From Spyradenecus sp045634445 (GTDB taxonomy: Bacteria; Verrucomicrobiota; Kiritimatiellia; RFP12; DVOR01), in assembly GCA_045634445.1 (NCBI GenBank), contig JAZRAG010000078.1, forward strand, positions 1-64,000: a DNA stretch of 64,000 nucleotides, written 5' to 3'. A program made the translations under genes and the position numbers. Shown piece after piece: positions 17,668 through 25,614 of this stretch (positions are counted from its first letter, which is position 1; each line of letters starts with the position of its first letter). Below the pieces are notes generated by a model that had not been told where the DNA came from, did not search any database, and was given only the letters and a program-made list of their open reading frames with translations.

Positions 17668-18632
17668 GGCGTAGCGGTTACTGCGACATAAGTTTTCTTT
17701 TTAAAGAAACATAATATCTCACGAATTAACCCATTAATCCTTGTCGGATCCTCATCATCCTTTGCCGTATTAACACTCGCATAATCTGCTTCGTCATCCA
17801 AAATTAACGTTGGGACACGTAGTGCATTAATCTCATTTTGAGAACGCTTAAGCCACTTCTTTAAAGCTGTTAGTACTGTTACATTCCTCTTACAAACAAC
17901 TACAACAGGAATGTTTCTCTCGAGATTTACATTTCGCAAATCTAATATTGATTTTCCAACATCGTTATCAAGTATAGTCAAAATTAGCGGCGTCCGGCCT
18001 TCATTTTCTGGCCTCTTACCTACGCCAAGAATCTTTGAGCTATCCGTTGATTGTGCACCAACAAAATCGTTTTCCAAGCGCTCCTGTGTTTGCTTTCTAA
18101 GAGCTTCAATAGTTCCTGTTAAAACAATGAAAAGTTTATATCCAACATCTGCAGCTTTATTCATTAACGCTGTAAAGTTTATTGTCTTACCAGACTGAAC
18201 ATCGCCAAGAATTAAACCTTTTTGATTAAATCCATCTAACCCTGGATTTCCGAGAAGGTCCATGATTTTATCACTGGTCTCATCCAGTTTTGTTAACGGA
18301 CTTTCTTTCGGATTAATTGGATTCACAAATCGGTCTGCACACTCTGTTTCCAGCTATTCTTTGAATCGATTCCAATAGAAGTGATTAAGCTGTGGTTTTC
18401 GTTCTGGATACCACGATTGCAGTCCCTGGTCTACAATTGCTCGCCCAGACACCTGCTTTAAATCACACGACGTTTTAAGTTGCTTCTTTTGTATTTCAAA
18501 GGCTTCGTCTGAAATATCTTCAATAAGCTTCAACTTTTCTTTTACTTCTTCAACTATTTCATCAATATCCTTTTCAAAAAGAAAGTCAACACCCCTCTCT
18601 TGCATCCGCTTGTGCAACGATCTGCTAACCAT
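17664..18632 (-). pseudogene. Z1-type ATPase gene, interrupted and truncated
   Basis: From ATG 18632 the frame gives a helical N-terminus ending YWNRFKE, a TAG at 18354-18356, then continues in frame as LETECADRFVNPINPKES. Walker A GDVQSGKT and Walker B LILDDEADYAS follow, then TYVAVTATP, where it meets the transposase and stops. Z1 proteins are UvrD/SF2-like ATPases found in restriction systems with MORC-like ATPases, methylases and PD-(D/E)XK nucleases. Most of the C-terminal half is missing. The nonsense codon plus truncation mean a dead gene. It suggests the island once held a Z1-containing restriction locus. Confidence 0.8.
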
Positions 18633-18660
18633 GACAGCAACAAGCTCTATATCTCTTCTT

Positions 18661-18943
18661 TTTCATTTCTTCAATACTTTGTACTATATTCGCCCAGTCA
18701 TAACTTATTCATTTACAATAACTTATCTTGAATATTTTGTGGCGGGAAATTTTAAGCTTAAAATCAGTACAATTTGTACTATCCGTGCAAAATTTAAACA
18801 GTACAAAATCTTTCCGTGCAAATTAATTTAAGGGGAAATTTCCTCTCGGGAAGAAATCTTAAACAGTACAATTTTTGGTCGGGGACTTTTTAGCCCTGTT
18901 TAGAAAATCCTAGGAAATAGTACGAAGCCCTGAAGAAATGAAA
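18661..18943. repeat. 283-bp island-flanking repeat, right copy
   Basis: Partner of 1254-1535. It begins 28 bp upstream of the Z1 start codon on the minus strand, so it probably contains that gene's promoter. It has AGTACAA-type boxes near 18678, 18768, 18798, 18864 and 18917. GC-richer housekeeping sequence begins about 190 bp beyond it. Confidence 0.88.
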
Positions 18944-19133
18944 ATAAAGAGTCGCAAATTGAGTCTAAAGAGGCTTAAATTTTGGGGATAATAACACTAA
19001 ACACCAAGAATATCACACATCATAAAGCAATGCACTCACAAGTCATATGCCTAAATATGTTTACTTTTACAAATTCAGACATTTAATTGACGTGTTGAGG
19101 ATGTGAACCAGAAGGTTGTTTTAGAGGTTGTTT

Positions 19134-20129
19134 TTACAGAAGATGCTTGAGGATTTGACGGGTGGCGGTGGTAAGGGGTAGGGAGGAGGGAGTGGCACAC
19201 CAAGTGAGGGTGTCGGGGAGTGTAGGGATGGTTTTGGGAAGGCGGGCGGTATAAACGTGGAGAATTTGACGAAAGTGGGTAAAGGTTTGGCGATGGGTGT
19301 AGACCTGTTTGAAGGCGGTGATGGGAAAGGGAAGGGATGCTTTCGCGGGAAGTTCCCAAAAACCGTCTAAGAGTCGTTCGCCCGTGTGATGCGCAAGAAG
19401 TAGGTGGCTTTCGGTGTTTTGGAGGAAAAGAACCTCTCGTTCACGCAGCGGAAGGGCTTTCTTTGCAGGAATTGTGGGGTAGTCGCTTTGTGTGTTTGTT
19501 TGGGCGGCTTTACATTCTTTGCGAAGGGGGCAGGCTTCGCACTGAGGCGCGCGAGGGGTGCAAATAAGGGCGCCAAGCTCCATCATTGCTTGATTGAAGT
19601 CGCCAGGGATTTGCGTAGCGCGAATGAAAGGGCGTAGCCAATCGGCGAGGATGCGTCGATTGGGCTCCTTACTAAAGTCGTCAGAGAGAAGGTTACGTCG
19701 GGCAAAGACTCGTGCAACATTACCATCAACGACGGGTTCGGGTTCATTAAAGCAGATGCTCGCAATGGCAGCAGCAGTGTAGGGGCCGATGCCAGGGAGT
19801 GTTTTGAGTGCGGCTGCGGTATGTGGGAGGGTTGCGTTGTATTCTGCAACGAGTTTCTGCGCGGCTTTTCGGAGGTTACGCACACGTGTGTAATAGCCAA
19901 GGCCTTCCCATGCTTTGAGAAGGGGCTCGTCAGGCGCGTTAGCAAGGGCTTCAATGGAGGGAAAGGCCGCGAGAAAGCGCTCAAAGTAGGGGCGAACGGT
20001 GTTGACTTGGGTCTGTTGCAACATGATTTCGCTCACCCAGACGGCATAAGGGTCTGGATGTCCGCGCCAGGGCATTTCGCGCTTTTCAGCGTGATACCAC
20101 TGTAAGAGCCGTTCGCACCACGTTGTCAT
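19134..20129 (-). CDS. mutY: A/G-specific adenine DNA glycosylase
   Basis: This enzyme removes adenine mispaired with 8-oxoguanine in base-excision repair. The 331-residue product has catalytic Glu34 in SEIMLQQTQ, the helix-hairpin-helix LPGIGPYTAAAI at 110-121 and catalytic Asp134 in VVDGNV. The 4Fe-4S cysteines are 189, 196, 199 and 205 with the usual C-x6-C-x2-C-x5-C spacing. A C-terminal Nudix-like OGG-recognition domain follows and is rather short. Its ATG overlaps the nitroreductase stop by one base, so the two are co-transcribed. GC content and codon use are of the housekeeping type. Confidence 0.95.
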   Translation of the reverse strand: MTTWCERLLQWYHAEKREMPWRGHPDPYAVWVSEIMLQQTQVNTVRPYFERFLAAFPSIEALANAPDEPLLKAWEGLGYYTRVRNLRKAAQKLVAEYNATLPHTAAALKTLPGIGPYTAAAIASICFNEPEPVVDGNVARVFARRNLLSDDFSKEPNRRILADWLRPFIRATQIPGDFNQAMMELGALICTPRAPQCEACPLRKECKAAQTNTQSDYPTIPAKKALPLREREVLFLQNTESHLLLAHHTGERLLDGFWELPAKASLPFPITAFKQVYTHRQTFTHFRQILHVYTARLPKTIPTLPDTLTWCATPSSLPLTTATRQILKHLL

Positions 20130-20644
20130 TACCAGGTGCCATTGTGTACTTTGGAGGCGTCAAAGCGTGTGCGCGCTTCGGGGAATTCTGCGGGATGGCC
20201 GAGGGCGATCGCGCTCACAGGAATAATGTTCTCTGGGAGATTGAAGGCTTTCTTTACGGCTTCGATACGGTCGTCATTGGGGTGAATGCCCAACCACACG
20301 GCGCCGAGCCCTTGTGCGCTCAAAGCAAGGAGGAGGTTCTCAATCGCGGCAGAGACGTCTTGCAAGAGGTAGGAGAGTTCGCTACGATGAGCCTGGTTAA
20401 TATCGCCACATACGATAATACCTGCAGCAGCACCACGCAACATTTGGCCATAGGGAAGAGCGTCTGCGAGGGCGTCACGGCCAGCTTGTTCTTTTACCAC
20501 AATGAAGTGCCAAGGGTCACAATGGCGTGCGCTAGGGGCGGCCATCGCGGCTTCAAGTGCGGTTTGAATCATTGCATCATCAACGGGCGCATCGGTGTAT
20601 TTACGAACGCTACGACGGGAAAGAATCTCTGCAGGTGTCATCTC
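20129..20644 (-). CDS. Nitroreductase-family FMN oxidoreductase
   Basis: The product opens MTPAEILSRRSVRKYTD, the standard FMN-binding start of nitroreductases. PSARHCDPWHFIVV and the C-terminal AIALGHPAE support the family. Known members reduce nitro compounds or quinones, or modify flavins, using NAD(P)H; the substrate here is unknown. I chose the internal ATG at 20644 rather than 20686 because the longer start would lie inside the pheS terminator hairpin. AAAGG also lies about 10 bp upstream of 20644. It is upstream of, and coupled to, mutY. Confidence 0.88.
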   Translation of the reverse strand, partial: EMTPAEILSRRSVRKYTDAPVDDAMIQTALEAAMAAPSARHCDPWHFIVVKEQAGRDALADALPYGQMLRGAAAGIIVCGDINQAHRSELSYLLQDVSAAIENLLLALSAQGLGAVWLGIHPNDDRIEAVKKAFNLPENIIPVSAIALGHPAEFPEARTRFDASKVHNGTW

Positions 20645-20665
20645 ATTAAACCTTTCAAAGAAAAG

Positions 20666-20697
20666 GGCGTTCCGCGGTTGTAACAATGCGGAACGCC
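20666..20697 (-). terminator. Rho-independent terminator after pheS
   Basis: Perfect 10-bp stem GGCGTTCCGC/GCGGAACGCC with a 12-nt loop. On the minus strand it is followed by CTTTTCTTT. It lies between pheS and the nitroreductase and separates their transcription. Confidence 0.85.
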
Positions 20698-20727
20698 TCT
20701 ATTCATGCATTATTGCTAACGTTCCAC

Positions 20728-21744
20728 TTAGCCGAGCTGGCTGAGGAAGCGGATGTCGTTTTCGTAGAGGAAGCGGATGTCAGGAATGCCATACTTAATC
20801 ATGGCGATACGTTCCACACCCATACCAAAGGCATAGCCGTAAACAGCGTCAGGATCGTAACCCACATGCTTGTAGACGCGAGGATCAACCATGCCTGCAC
20901 CAGCAATTTCAATCCAGCCCGAATTCTTGCACACGCGGCAGCCCTTACCCTTACAGACGTGACAGGTGAAGTCCACTTCTACGCTAGGTTCGGTGAAGGG
21001 GAAGAAGTGCGGACGGAAGCGAACGCCGATATCTGGGCCCATCATTTCGCGAGCAAAGTAAGCGAGTGTACTCTTCAAGTCTGCCAAAGAGACGGGCTTA
21101 ACATCTACGTAAAGACCTTCAATCTGGTGGAAGTTGGCCGAGTGGGTCGCATCTGTGGTGTCGCGGCGGTAGCAACGACCCGGATTGATAATACGCACTG
21201 GCGGCGGATTTTCCAACATCGTACGAATCTGCACAGGGCTCGTCTGCGTACGCAATACGGATTCAACGTTAAACCAGAAGGTGTCGCTAGGGTCCATCGA
21301 AGGATGGTGAGGAGCAGTATTGAGTGCCGTGAAGTTGTTGAACTTTGTTTCGATGTCCGGGCCATCAGCCACGGTGAAGCCCAAACGGTGGAAGATTTCT
21401 GCAGTTTCTTCAATCACGCGGCTCACAGGGTGAATCACGCCTTCTGCATGCCAACGACCAGGAAGCGAGACATCAAAGCCTGCGACAGGCGTTTCATTTG
21501 CCTGAAGGGCTGCGGACTTTGCATTGAGCTGAGCTTCAAATTCACCACGCCAAGCACCGAGTTCTTTACCAAATGCGGGACGATCTTCTGGCGACACATC
21601 CTTCATCTGCTTCACAAGCGCGGGAAGAAGGCCATTGCGCCCGAGGTATTTCACGCGTAATGCGTCAAGGGCTTCAAGGGACTGTGCGGCCTCAAGTGCG
21701 GCCAAAGAAGCGGTGTGCTCTTGCTGTAATTCCTGCAACGTCAT
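20728..21744 (-). CDS. pheS: Phenylalanyl-tRNA synthetase alpha subunit
   Basis: Catalytic subunit of the class II synthetase that charges tRNA-Phe. The 338-residue protein has the N-terminal coiled coil, HPVSRVIEETAEIF, HPSMDPSDTFWF (motif 2 region), a Cys-rich insert (CHVCKGKGCRVCKNSGW) and motif 3 GMGVERIAMIKYG near the C-terminus. Length matches the family. No pheT follows; the gene ends in its own terminator, so pheT must be elsewhere. The Cys-rich insert, absent from E. coli PheS, occurs in several other bacterial groups. Confidence 0.96.
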   Translation of the reverse strand: MTLQELQQEHTASLAALEAAQSLEALDALRVKYLGRNGLLPALVKQMKDVSPEDRPAFGKELGAWRGEFEAQLNAKSAALQANETPVAGFDVSLPGRWHAEGVIHPVSRVIEETAEIFHRLGFTVADGPDIETKFNNFTALNTAPHHPSMDPSDTFWFNVESVLRTQTSPVQIRTMLENPPPVRIINPGRCYRRDTTDATHSANFHQIEGLYVDVKPVSLADLKSTLAYFAREMMGPDIGVRFRPHFFPFTEPSVEVDFTCHVCKGKGCRVCKNSGWIEIAGAGMVDPRVYKHVGYDPDAVYGYAFGMGVERIAMIKYGIPDIRFLYENDIRFLSQLG

Positions 21745-21897
21745 GGGACGAAATCCTTAAATATGAAAATAAACCTCGTTATTTTACCATAAAATCAACC
21801 ACTTTGCGCATATGAAGACACACTTTGTGTGTAGAGAATTGCGTGATAATAGTCCTCTACATATGTGAGTATCTCTTCTGCAGATGAAAGAAGGCTT

Positions 21898-22857
21898 TTA
21901 CGCTTGACCATCAAAGCGAGGGTCTCGCTGTGCGGCCGCTCGTGCAAGACAGATGGGGCCGCCATTGAGGGCGTTATAACGTTTGCTTGCTGCGAGGGTG
22001 GCGGGGAGGTCACAATTGAACTCGCGGATGTCGCCGAGGGGAAGTTCGTAGAAACCGCAGGGTTGGAGTTTCCCTGTGTGGCTTAAGAAGAGAAAGCCCG
22101 AGCCTGCCATGCATCCATTGAAGGGACTTTTAGGCGGCGTTTCACGAGTCGTTGCGATTGAAAGAATGCGAGGCTCGCAAGTGACGTGAATGGGTAATAC
22201 GCCTTCGTCATCAAGTGCAAGGATTTCGTTAAGAGCTGTTTCTGTTTCGGCATCGGTGAGGCATTGTTCAGAGAGTGCGGACCCTCGACCAACGGGAACC
22301 AGGAAAAAGACGTCTAAACGAATGGCGCCTTGCTTTAAGGCGAAGTCGCGCATAGCACGAAGATTACCTAAGCCTGCACGTGTAAGGGTGTGATTAAGTT
22401 GGAAGGGAAGTCCCACCTCGCGAGCAGCCTGCATGGCATCAAGTGCCATTTGGAAGGCGCCAGGAACGCCTCGGAAGGCATCATGTGTGGCGGCATCTGG
22501 ACCATCTACGCTGAGGGAAATCGCACGAATGCCTGCGGCTTTGAGTGCGGTGAGACGTTCGGCATTCGCAAAGCGTCCACAAGGCGCGAGTACGGAGGGA
22601 AAGCCGCGTTGGGTAGCATGACGTACTAATTGCTCTAAATCGTCGCGAAACATCGGTTCGCCACCAGTGAAAATAATCATCGGTGGACGAGCAGGTGGCT
22701 GAATGGCTTCTGCAAGGCTATCAATGACGCGAAGCGCTTCTGTGGTGGAGAGCTCATTGGTGTAACATTCATTGCGAGAAGCACCACGGCAGTGTTGGCA
22801 GGCCATTGGGCAACGGCGTGTAATTTCCCATGCAAGGACACGAAGGGGCTTAGTCAT
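21898..22857 (-). CDS. Radical SAM protein with SPASM-like C-terminus
   Basis: The CPMACQHCR motif (Cys16, 20, 23 from ATG 22857) binds the SAM-cleaving 4Fe-4S cluster. FTGGEPMFR and LSVDGPDA are typical of the family. The C-terminal CMAGSGFLFLSHTGKLQPCGF with a later Cys suggests a reduced SPASM/twitch region. Closest in style to NirJ/AhbD-like haem-modifying and peptide-modifying enzymes, but no partner gene supports a specific role. I chose ATG 22857 (MTKPLRVLAWE) over 22908 because it begins at the conserved sequence and overlaps the upstream HAD gene by only 8 bp. Confidence 0.88.
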   Translation of the reverse strand: MTKPLRVLAWEITRRCPMACQHCRGASRNECYTNELSTTEALRVIDSLAEAIQPPARPPMIIFTGGEPMFRDDLEQLVRHATQRGFPSVLAPCGRFANAERLTALKAAGIRAISLSVDGPDAATHDAFRGVPGAFQMALDAMQAAREVGLPFQLNHTLTRAGLGNLRAMRDFALKQGAIRLDVFFLVPVGRGSALSEQCLTDAETETALNEILALDDEGVLPIHVTCEPRILSIATTRETPPKSPFNGCMAGSGFLFLSHTGKLQPCGFYELPLGDIREFNCDLPATLAASKRYNALNGGPICLARAAAQRDPRFDGQA

Positions 22858-23536
22858 GGCAATAGGCCTCAATAAGGGGTAAAAGGGTTGTGAGGTCAGT
22901 GAAGTCATTCACGACTGCATCTGCGCCTGCATCTCGCAATTCTGCAGCACTAATCCATCCTGTCGCAACTGCTAAACAAGGGAGCCCTGCTGCATGTGCT
23001 GCTTGAATATCTTTCGGTGTGTCGCCAATGAGGAGTCGTGCTTGAGCATCGCGTGCTTGAGCTCGCGTACATGCGATGCGCGCAAGTTCGTCGCGGTCAG
23101 GATGGTCGCTTGCGTACGCACCAAAAGAAAACCATGAGGCAAGGCCTGCGTGAATGAGTTTACTCCATGCTGTGGTGCGAATGTTTCCCGTGACAACGCC
23201 AAGGACTTTGCCGCTGTCAGTGAGCGCTTGTAAGAAGGTCTGCACACCAGGGTAGATTAGAATCGCATTGGGCGTGCGTAATCGTGCATCAAGGCGTTGA
23301 GTTAATTCAATGAAGAAATGTTCTTCTTTTGCGGGGGTGGAAATTACCCCAAACTGCGTCGCGAGATCACGAATGATGCGCGTATCAGTAGCTCCAACGA
23401 AGGAGATGTCGCTAAAATCTGCAGTAACTCCGTATGCCGCTTGAAAGGCTTCTTGAAAGGCGGGTCTTCCAAGCCCCTTTGCGTAGAGAAGCGTTCCGTC
23501 AATATCAAAGAGAATGGCTGACTTCATCGGAGACAT
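22850..23536 (-). CDS. HAD-superfamily phosphatase (phosphoglycolate phosphatase-like)
   Basis: The nucleophile motif is FDIDGTLL (Asp11 and Asp13). VVTGN in the middle and LIGDTPKDIQAAHAAGL at the end are HAD motifs II and IV. The cap domain is inserted after motif I, as in Gph/PgmB-type enzymes. The 228 residues fit phosphoglycolate or related sugar-phosphate phosphatases. It overlaps the alpha/beta hydrolase by 32 bp and the radical SAM gene by 8 bp, so the three are one unit. An alternative start is the Met at residue 4. Confidence 0.87.
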   Translation of the reverse strand: MSPMKSAILFDIDGTLLYAKGLGRPAFQEAFQAAYGVTADFSDISFVGATDTRIIRDLATQFGVISTPAKEEHFFIELTQRLDARLRTPNAILIYPGVQTFLQALTDSGKVLGVVTGNIRTTAWSKLIHAGLASWFSFGAYASDHPDRDELARIACTRAQARDAQARLLIGDTPKDIQAAHAAGLPCLAVATGWISAAELRDAGADAVVNDFTDLTTLLPLIEAYCHD

Positions 23537-24419
23537 TTAAAACCGTGATGAGATTTTCTAACCAGTCAACGGCATTGGTGAGGGAGTGGCTAGAACGTGG
23601 ATTCTCTGCGAGCAGATAATAGGCGTCAGGGAATGCACGACGTACGGTATCATTGCGTACGATGCGTTCGCGTTGGGAGAGAAGGATAATCGGACGTACT
23701 AAAGGCGGTTTGCGTAAGGCCGCTTTTGGGGCACGGAGAGCCGAAAGAAAGGTGCGCGCGGGCACAATGGGTTGCACTCGATAGCTTGCGGTGGGGCAGC
23801 CTTTTGCATAACGATCAATGGGGAAACCTGTCGCGGCAAAGGGCCAGAGGAAAATCAATCGATGAAGGCCACAGAGGAAGGTTGCCATGCGATTCCCCAT
23901 GTGCGGTTCAAGGAAGGGCGCACCGAGTACCAAACGATCAACGGGCGTGTCTTGTGCCACGGTAATGGCTAATGCACCACCTAAGGAGTGCCCCCAGAGT
24001 TCAACGTGTTGCGCAGTGGTGCGAGCTTCCAGAATGGCGGCACGGATGTGCGGAATCCATTCTTTCGCGGTGGCGGTGAGGCTAATCTCAGGAACAATAA
24101 CGCGCCACCCTCGTGCTGCGAGTGTTTCACCTTGGCGACGCCAAGCTTCAGGAATGTCAGCAAAACCATGCACTAAGACTGCACACTTTTCTGCTGCGCG
24201 AGGTCCAAATTCTAAAGTGTGAACAGGGGTTAAATTCGGTGTGCGGCGTTTACATTCAATATGAATGATGTAGACTACTTGAATGAGCGCCCACACGGCT
24301 AAACTCCAAATAGCCGCGATTGAACCCATGACTATCCACCAGAGACCAAAGCTACAAGGTAAGAGTAGGCTTGGCCAAAGCACGCAGGGTGAAAAACGAG
24401 AGATGGGCATCTTTTCCAT
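23505..24419 (-). CDS. Alpha/beta hydrolase with N-terminal membrane segments
   Basis: Residues 8-50 are strongly hydrophobic and form one or two membrane helices. A hydrolase fold follows: LVHGFADIPEAW (oxyanion region) and the nucleophile elbow GHSLGG. Towards the end, IILLSQRERIV and SRSSHSL-like sequence would supply the Asp and His. Similar proteins act as membrane-anchored esterases or lysophospholipases; the substrate is unknown. It heads the operon with the HAD and radical SAM genes, 18 bp after the YggS-type gene on the same strand. Confidence 0.85.
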   Translation of the reverse strand: MEKMPISRFSPCVLWPSLLLPCSFGLWWIVMGSIAAIWSLAVWALIQVVYIIHIECKRRTPNLTPVHTLEFGPRAAEKCAVLVHGFADIPEAWRRQGETLAARGWRVIVPEISLTATAKEWIPHIRAAILEARTTAQHVELWGHSLGGALAITVAQDTPVDRLVLGAPFLEPHMGNRMATFLCGLHRLIFLWPFAATGFPIDRYAKGCPTASYRVQPIVPARTFLSALRAPKAALRKPPLVRPIILLSQRERIVRNDTVRRAFPDAYYLLAENPRSSHSLTNAVDWLENLITVLNVSDEVSHSL

Positions 24420-24437
24420 GGCAAACGCTTCAAGGGG

Positions 24438-25172
24438 TTAGAGAATTCCCGAGGTAGTGTCTGGGTCAAGTGTGGGACGCGTCATCTTTGGGCGTGCGCC
24501 AAAGAGTGCCGTACCGATGCGGACGTCGGTGGCGCCTTCTTCAATAGCCACCTCAAAGTCTCCTGTCATTCCCATTGAGAGGTGAGGAAGCGGAATGCCA
24601 AAACGTGCCTCCATCTCATCACGTAAGGTGCGCAACCATGCGAAATAGGGGCGCGCATGCTCAGGATCAAGATCAAAAGGTGCCATTGTCATCAATCCTG
24701 TGAGCGTGAGCGCTTGATTGTGTGCTAAAATGTGCTCAATGGTTTGTGGCAGGGCTTCAGGCGTAAGGCCATATTTTGAAACTTCGCCAGAGACATTGAC
24801 CTCTAAATAGAACTCAGGACGGGTGCCTGCTTGAAGAGAGGCTGTTTCGAGGGTATCAAAGAGCTTGATGCTGTCTACAGAATGGATTGTTTCGAAGAGA
24901 CGAACAGCTTGTTTTGCTTTATTGCTCTGTAAGTGGCCAATTAATTGCCATCTTGCACACGAAGGCGAGAGCGGAATCTTCCATGCAGCTTCTTGAACTT
25001 TGTTCTCGCCAAAAATACCCATCCCCGCATCAACAGCGTCACGCACTACATCAGGGCCATGTGTTTTGGTTACTGCGATGAGTGTAACATCATCGGGCTG
25101 GCGTCCCGAGCGTTTGGCGGCTGCAGCAATGCGTTCTAAGATGCCATCGTAAATGGGAATAAGGTCATTCAT
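24438..25172 (-). CDS. YggS/PROSC-type PLP homeostasis protein
   Basis: A pyridoxal-phosphate-binding TIM-barrel protein involved in B6 homeostasis, without a known catalytic activity. PLP-lysine Lys36 lies in LIAVTKTHG, then FGENKVQEA, LIGHLQSNKAK and LSMGMTGDFEVAI, ending in IRIGTALFG. The upstream frame from 25304 has a low-complexity 44-residue extension that overlaps the thioesterase. I therefore start at ATG 25172 (MNDLIPIYDGI), 10 bp after the thioesterase stop. Confidence 0.92.
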   Translation of the reverse strand: MNDLIPIYDGILERIAAAAKRSGRQPDDVTLIAVTKTHGPDVVRDAVDAGMGIFGENKVQEAAWKIPLSPSCARWQLIGHLQSNKAKQAVRLFETIHSVDSIKLFDTLETASLQAGTRPEFYLEVNVSGEVSKYGLTPEALPQTIEHILAHNQALTLTGLMTMAPFDLDPEHARPYFAWLRTLRDEMEARFGIPLPHLSMGMTGDFEVAIEEGATDVRIGTALFGARPKMTRPTLDPDTTSGIL

Positions 25173-25182
25173 TACCAAGGTC

Positions 25183-25587
25183 TCACTTGAAGAAGTTGCG
25201 TAATGCGAGTGGCGGACGGCAGGGTTGGTGTGTGTCGGCAGTGATGAAGGCGAGGGTTGTTGTGCCATCAAGGATGGGCTCTCCTGCTTCATTGACCACT
25301 TCATAACGGAAGGTAATGCGCGAACGCACGGGCTCTTCTACATAGACGTGAATGATTAATACATCATCGTAGAAGGAGGAGCGGTGATAATTGAGATTGA
25401 TGTTCACAATTGGCGTCATTACGCCAGCTGCTTCCATATCAGCATAGGAACCATTACCCGTTGCGCGCAACGCTTCTCCGCGTGCTTCTTCAAGGTAGAG
25501 GAGGTAGTTGCCGTGCCAACAAACCCCCATCTTGTCGGTTTCGGCATAGCGCACGCGGACACGATGTTCGTAATGATACGGCAACAT
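25183..25587 (-). CDS. YbgC/FadM-type acyl-CoA thioesterase
   Basis: A 134-residue hot-dog-fold protein with the active-site stretch RYAETDKMGVCWHGNYLLYLEEAR (Asp18, His25), standard for 4HBT thioesterases. These hydrolyse short or medium acyl-CoA or acyl-ACP. It lies 27 bp after topA and 10 bp before the PLP-protein gene, all on the minus strand. Confidence 0.9.
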   Translation of the reverse strand: MLPYHYEHRVRVRYAETDKMGVCWHGNYLLYLEEARGEALRATGNGSYADMEAAGVMTPIVNINLNYHRSSFYDDVLIIHVYVEEPVRSRITFRYEVVNEAGEPILDGTTTLAFITADTHQPCRPPLALRNFFK

Positions 25588-25614
25588 ACCTTAATCCTCT
25601 CTTGAATTGATGGT

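Noticed and set aside
20686..21660. 324-residue plus-strand ORF
   Set aside because: Antisense shadow of pheS.
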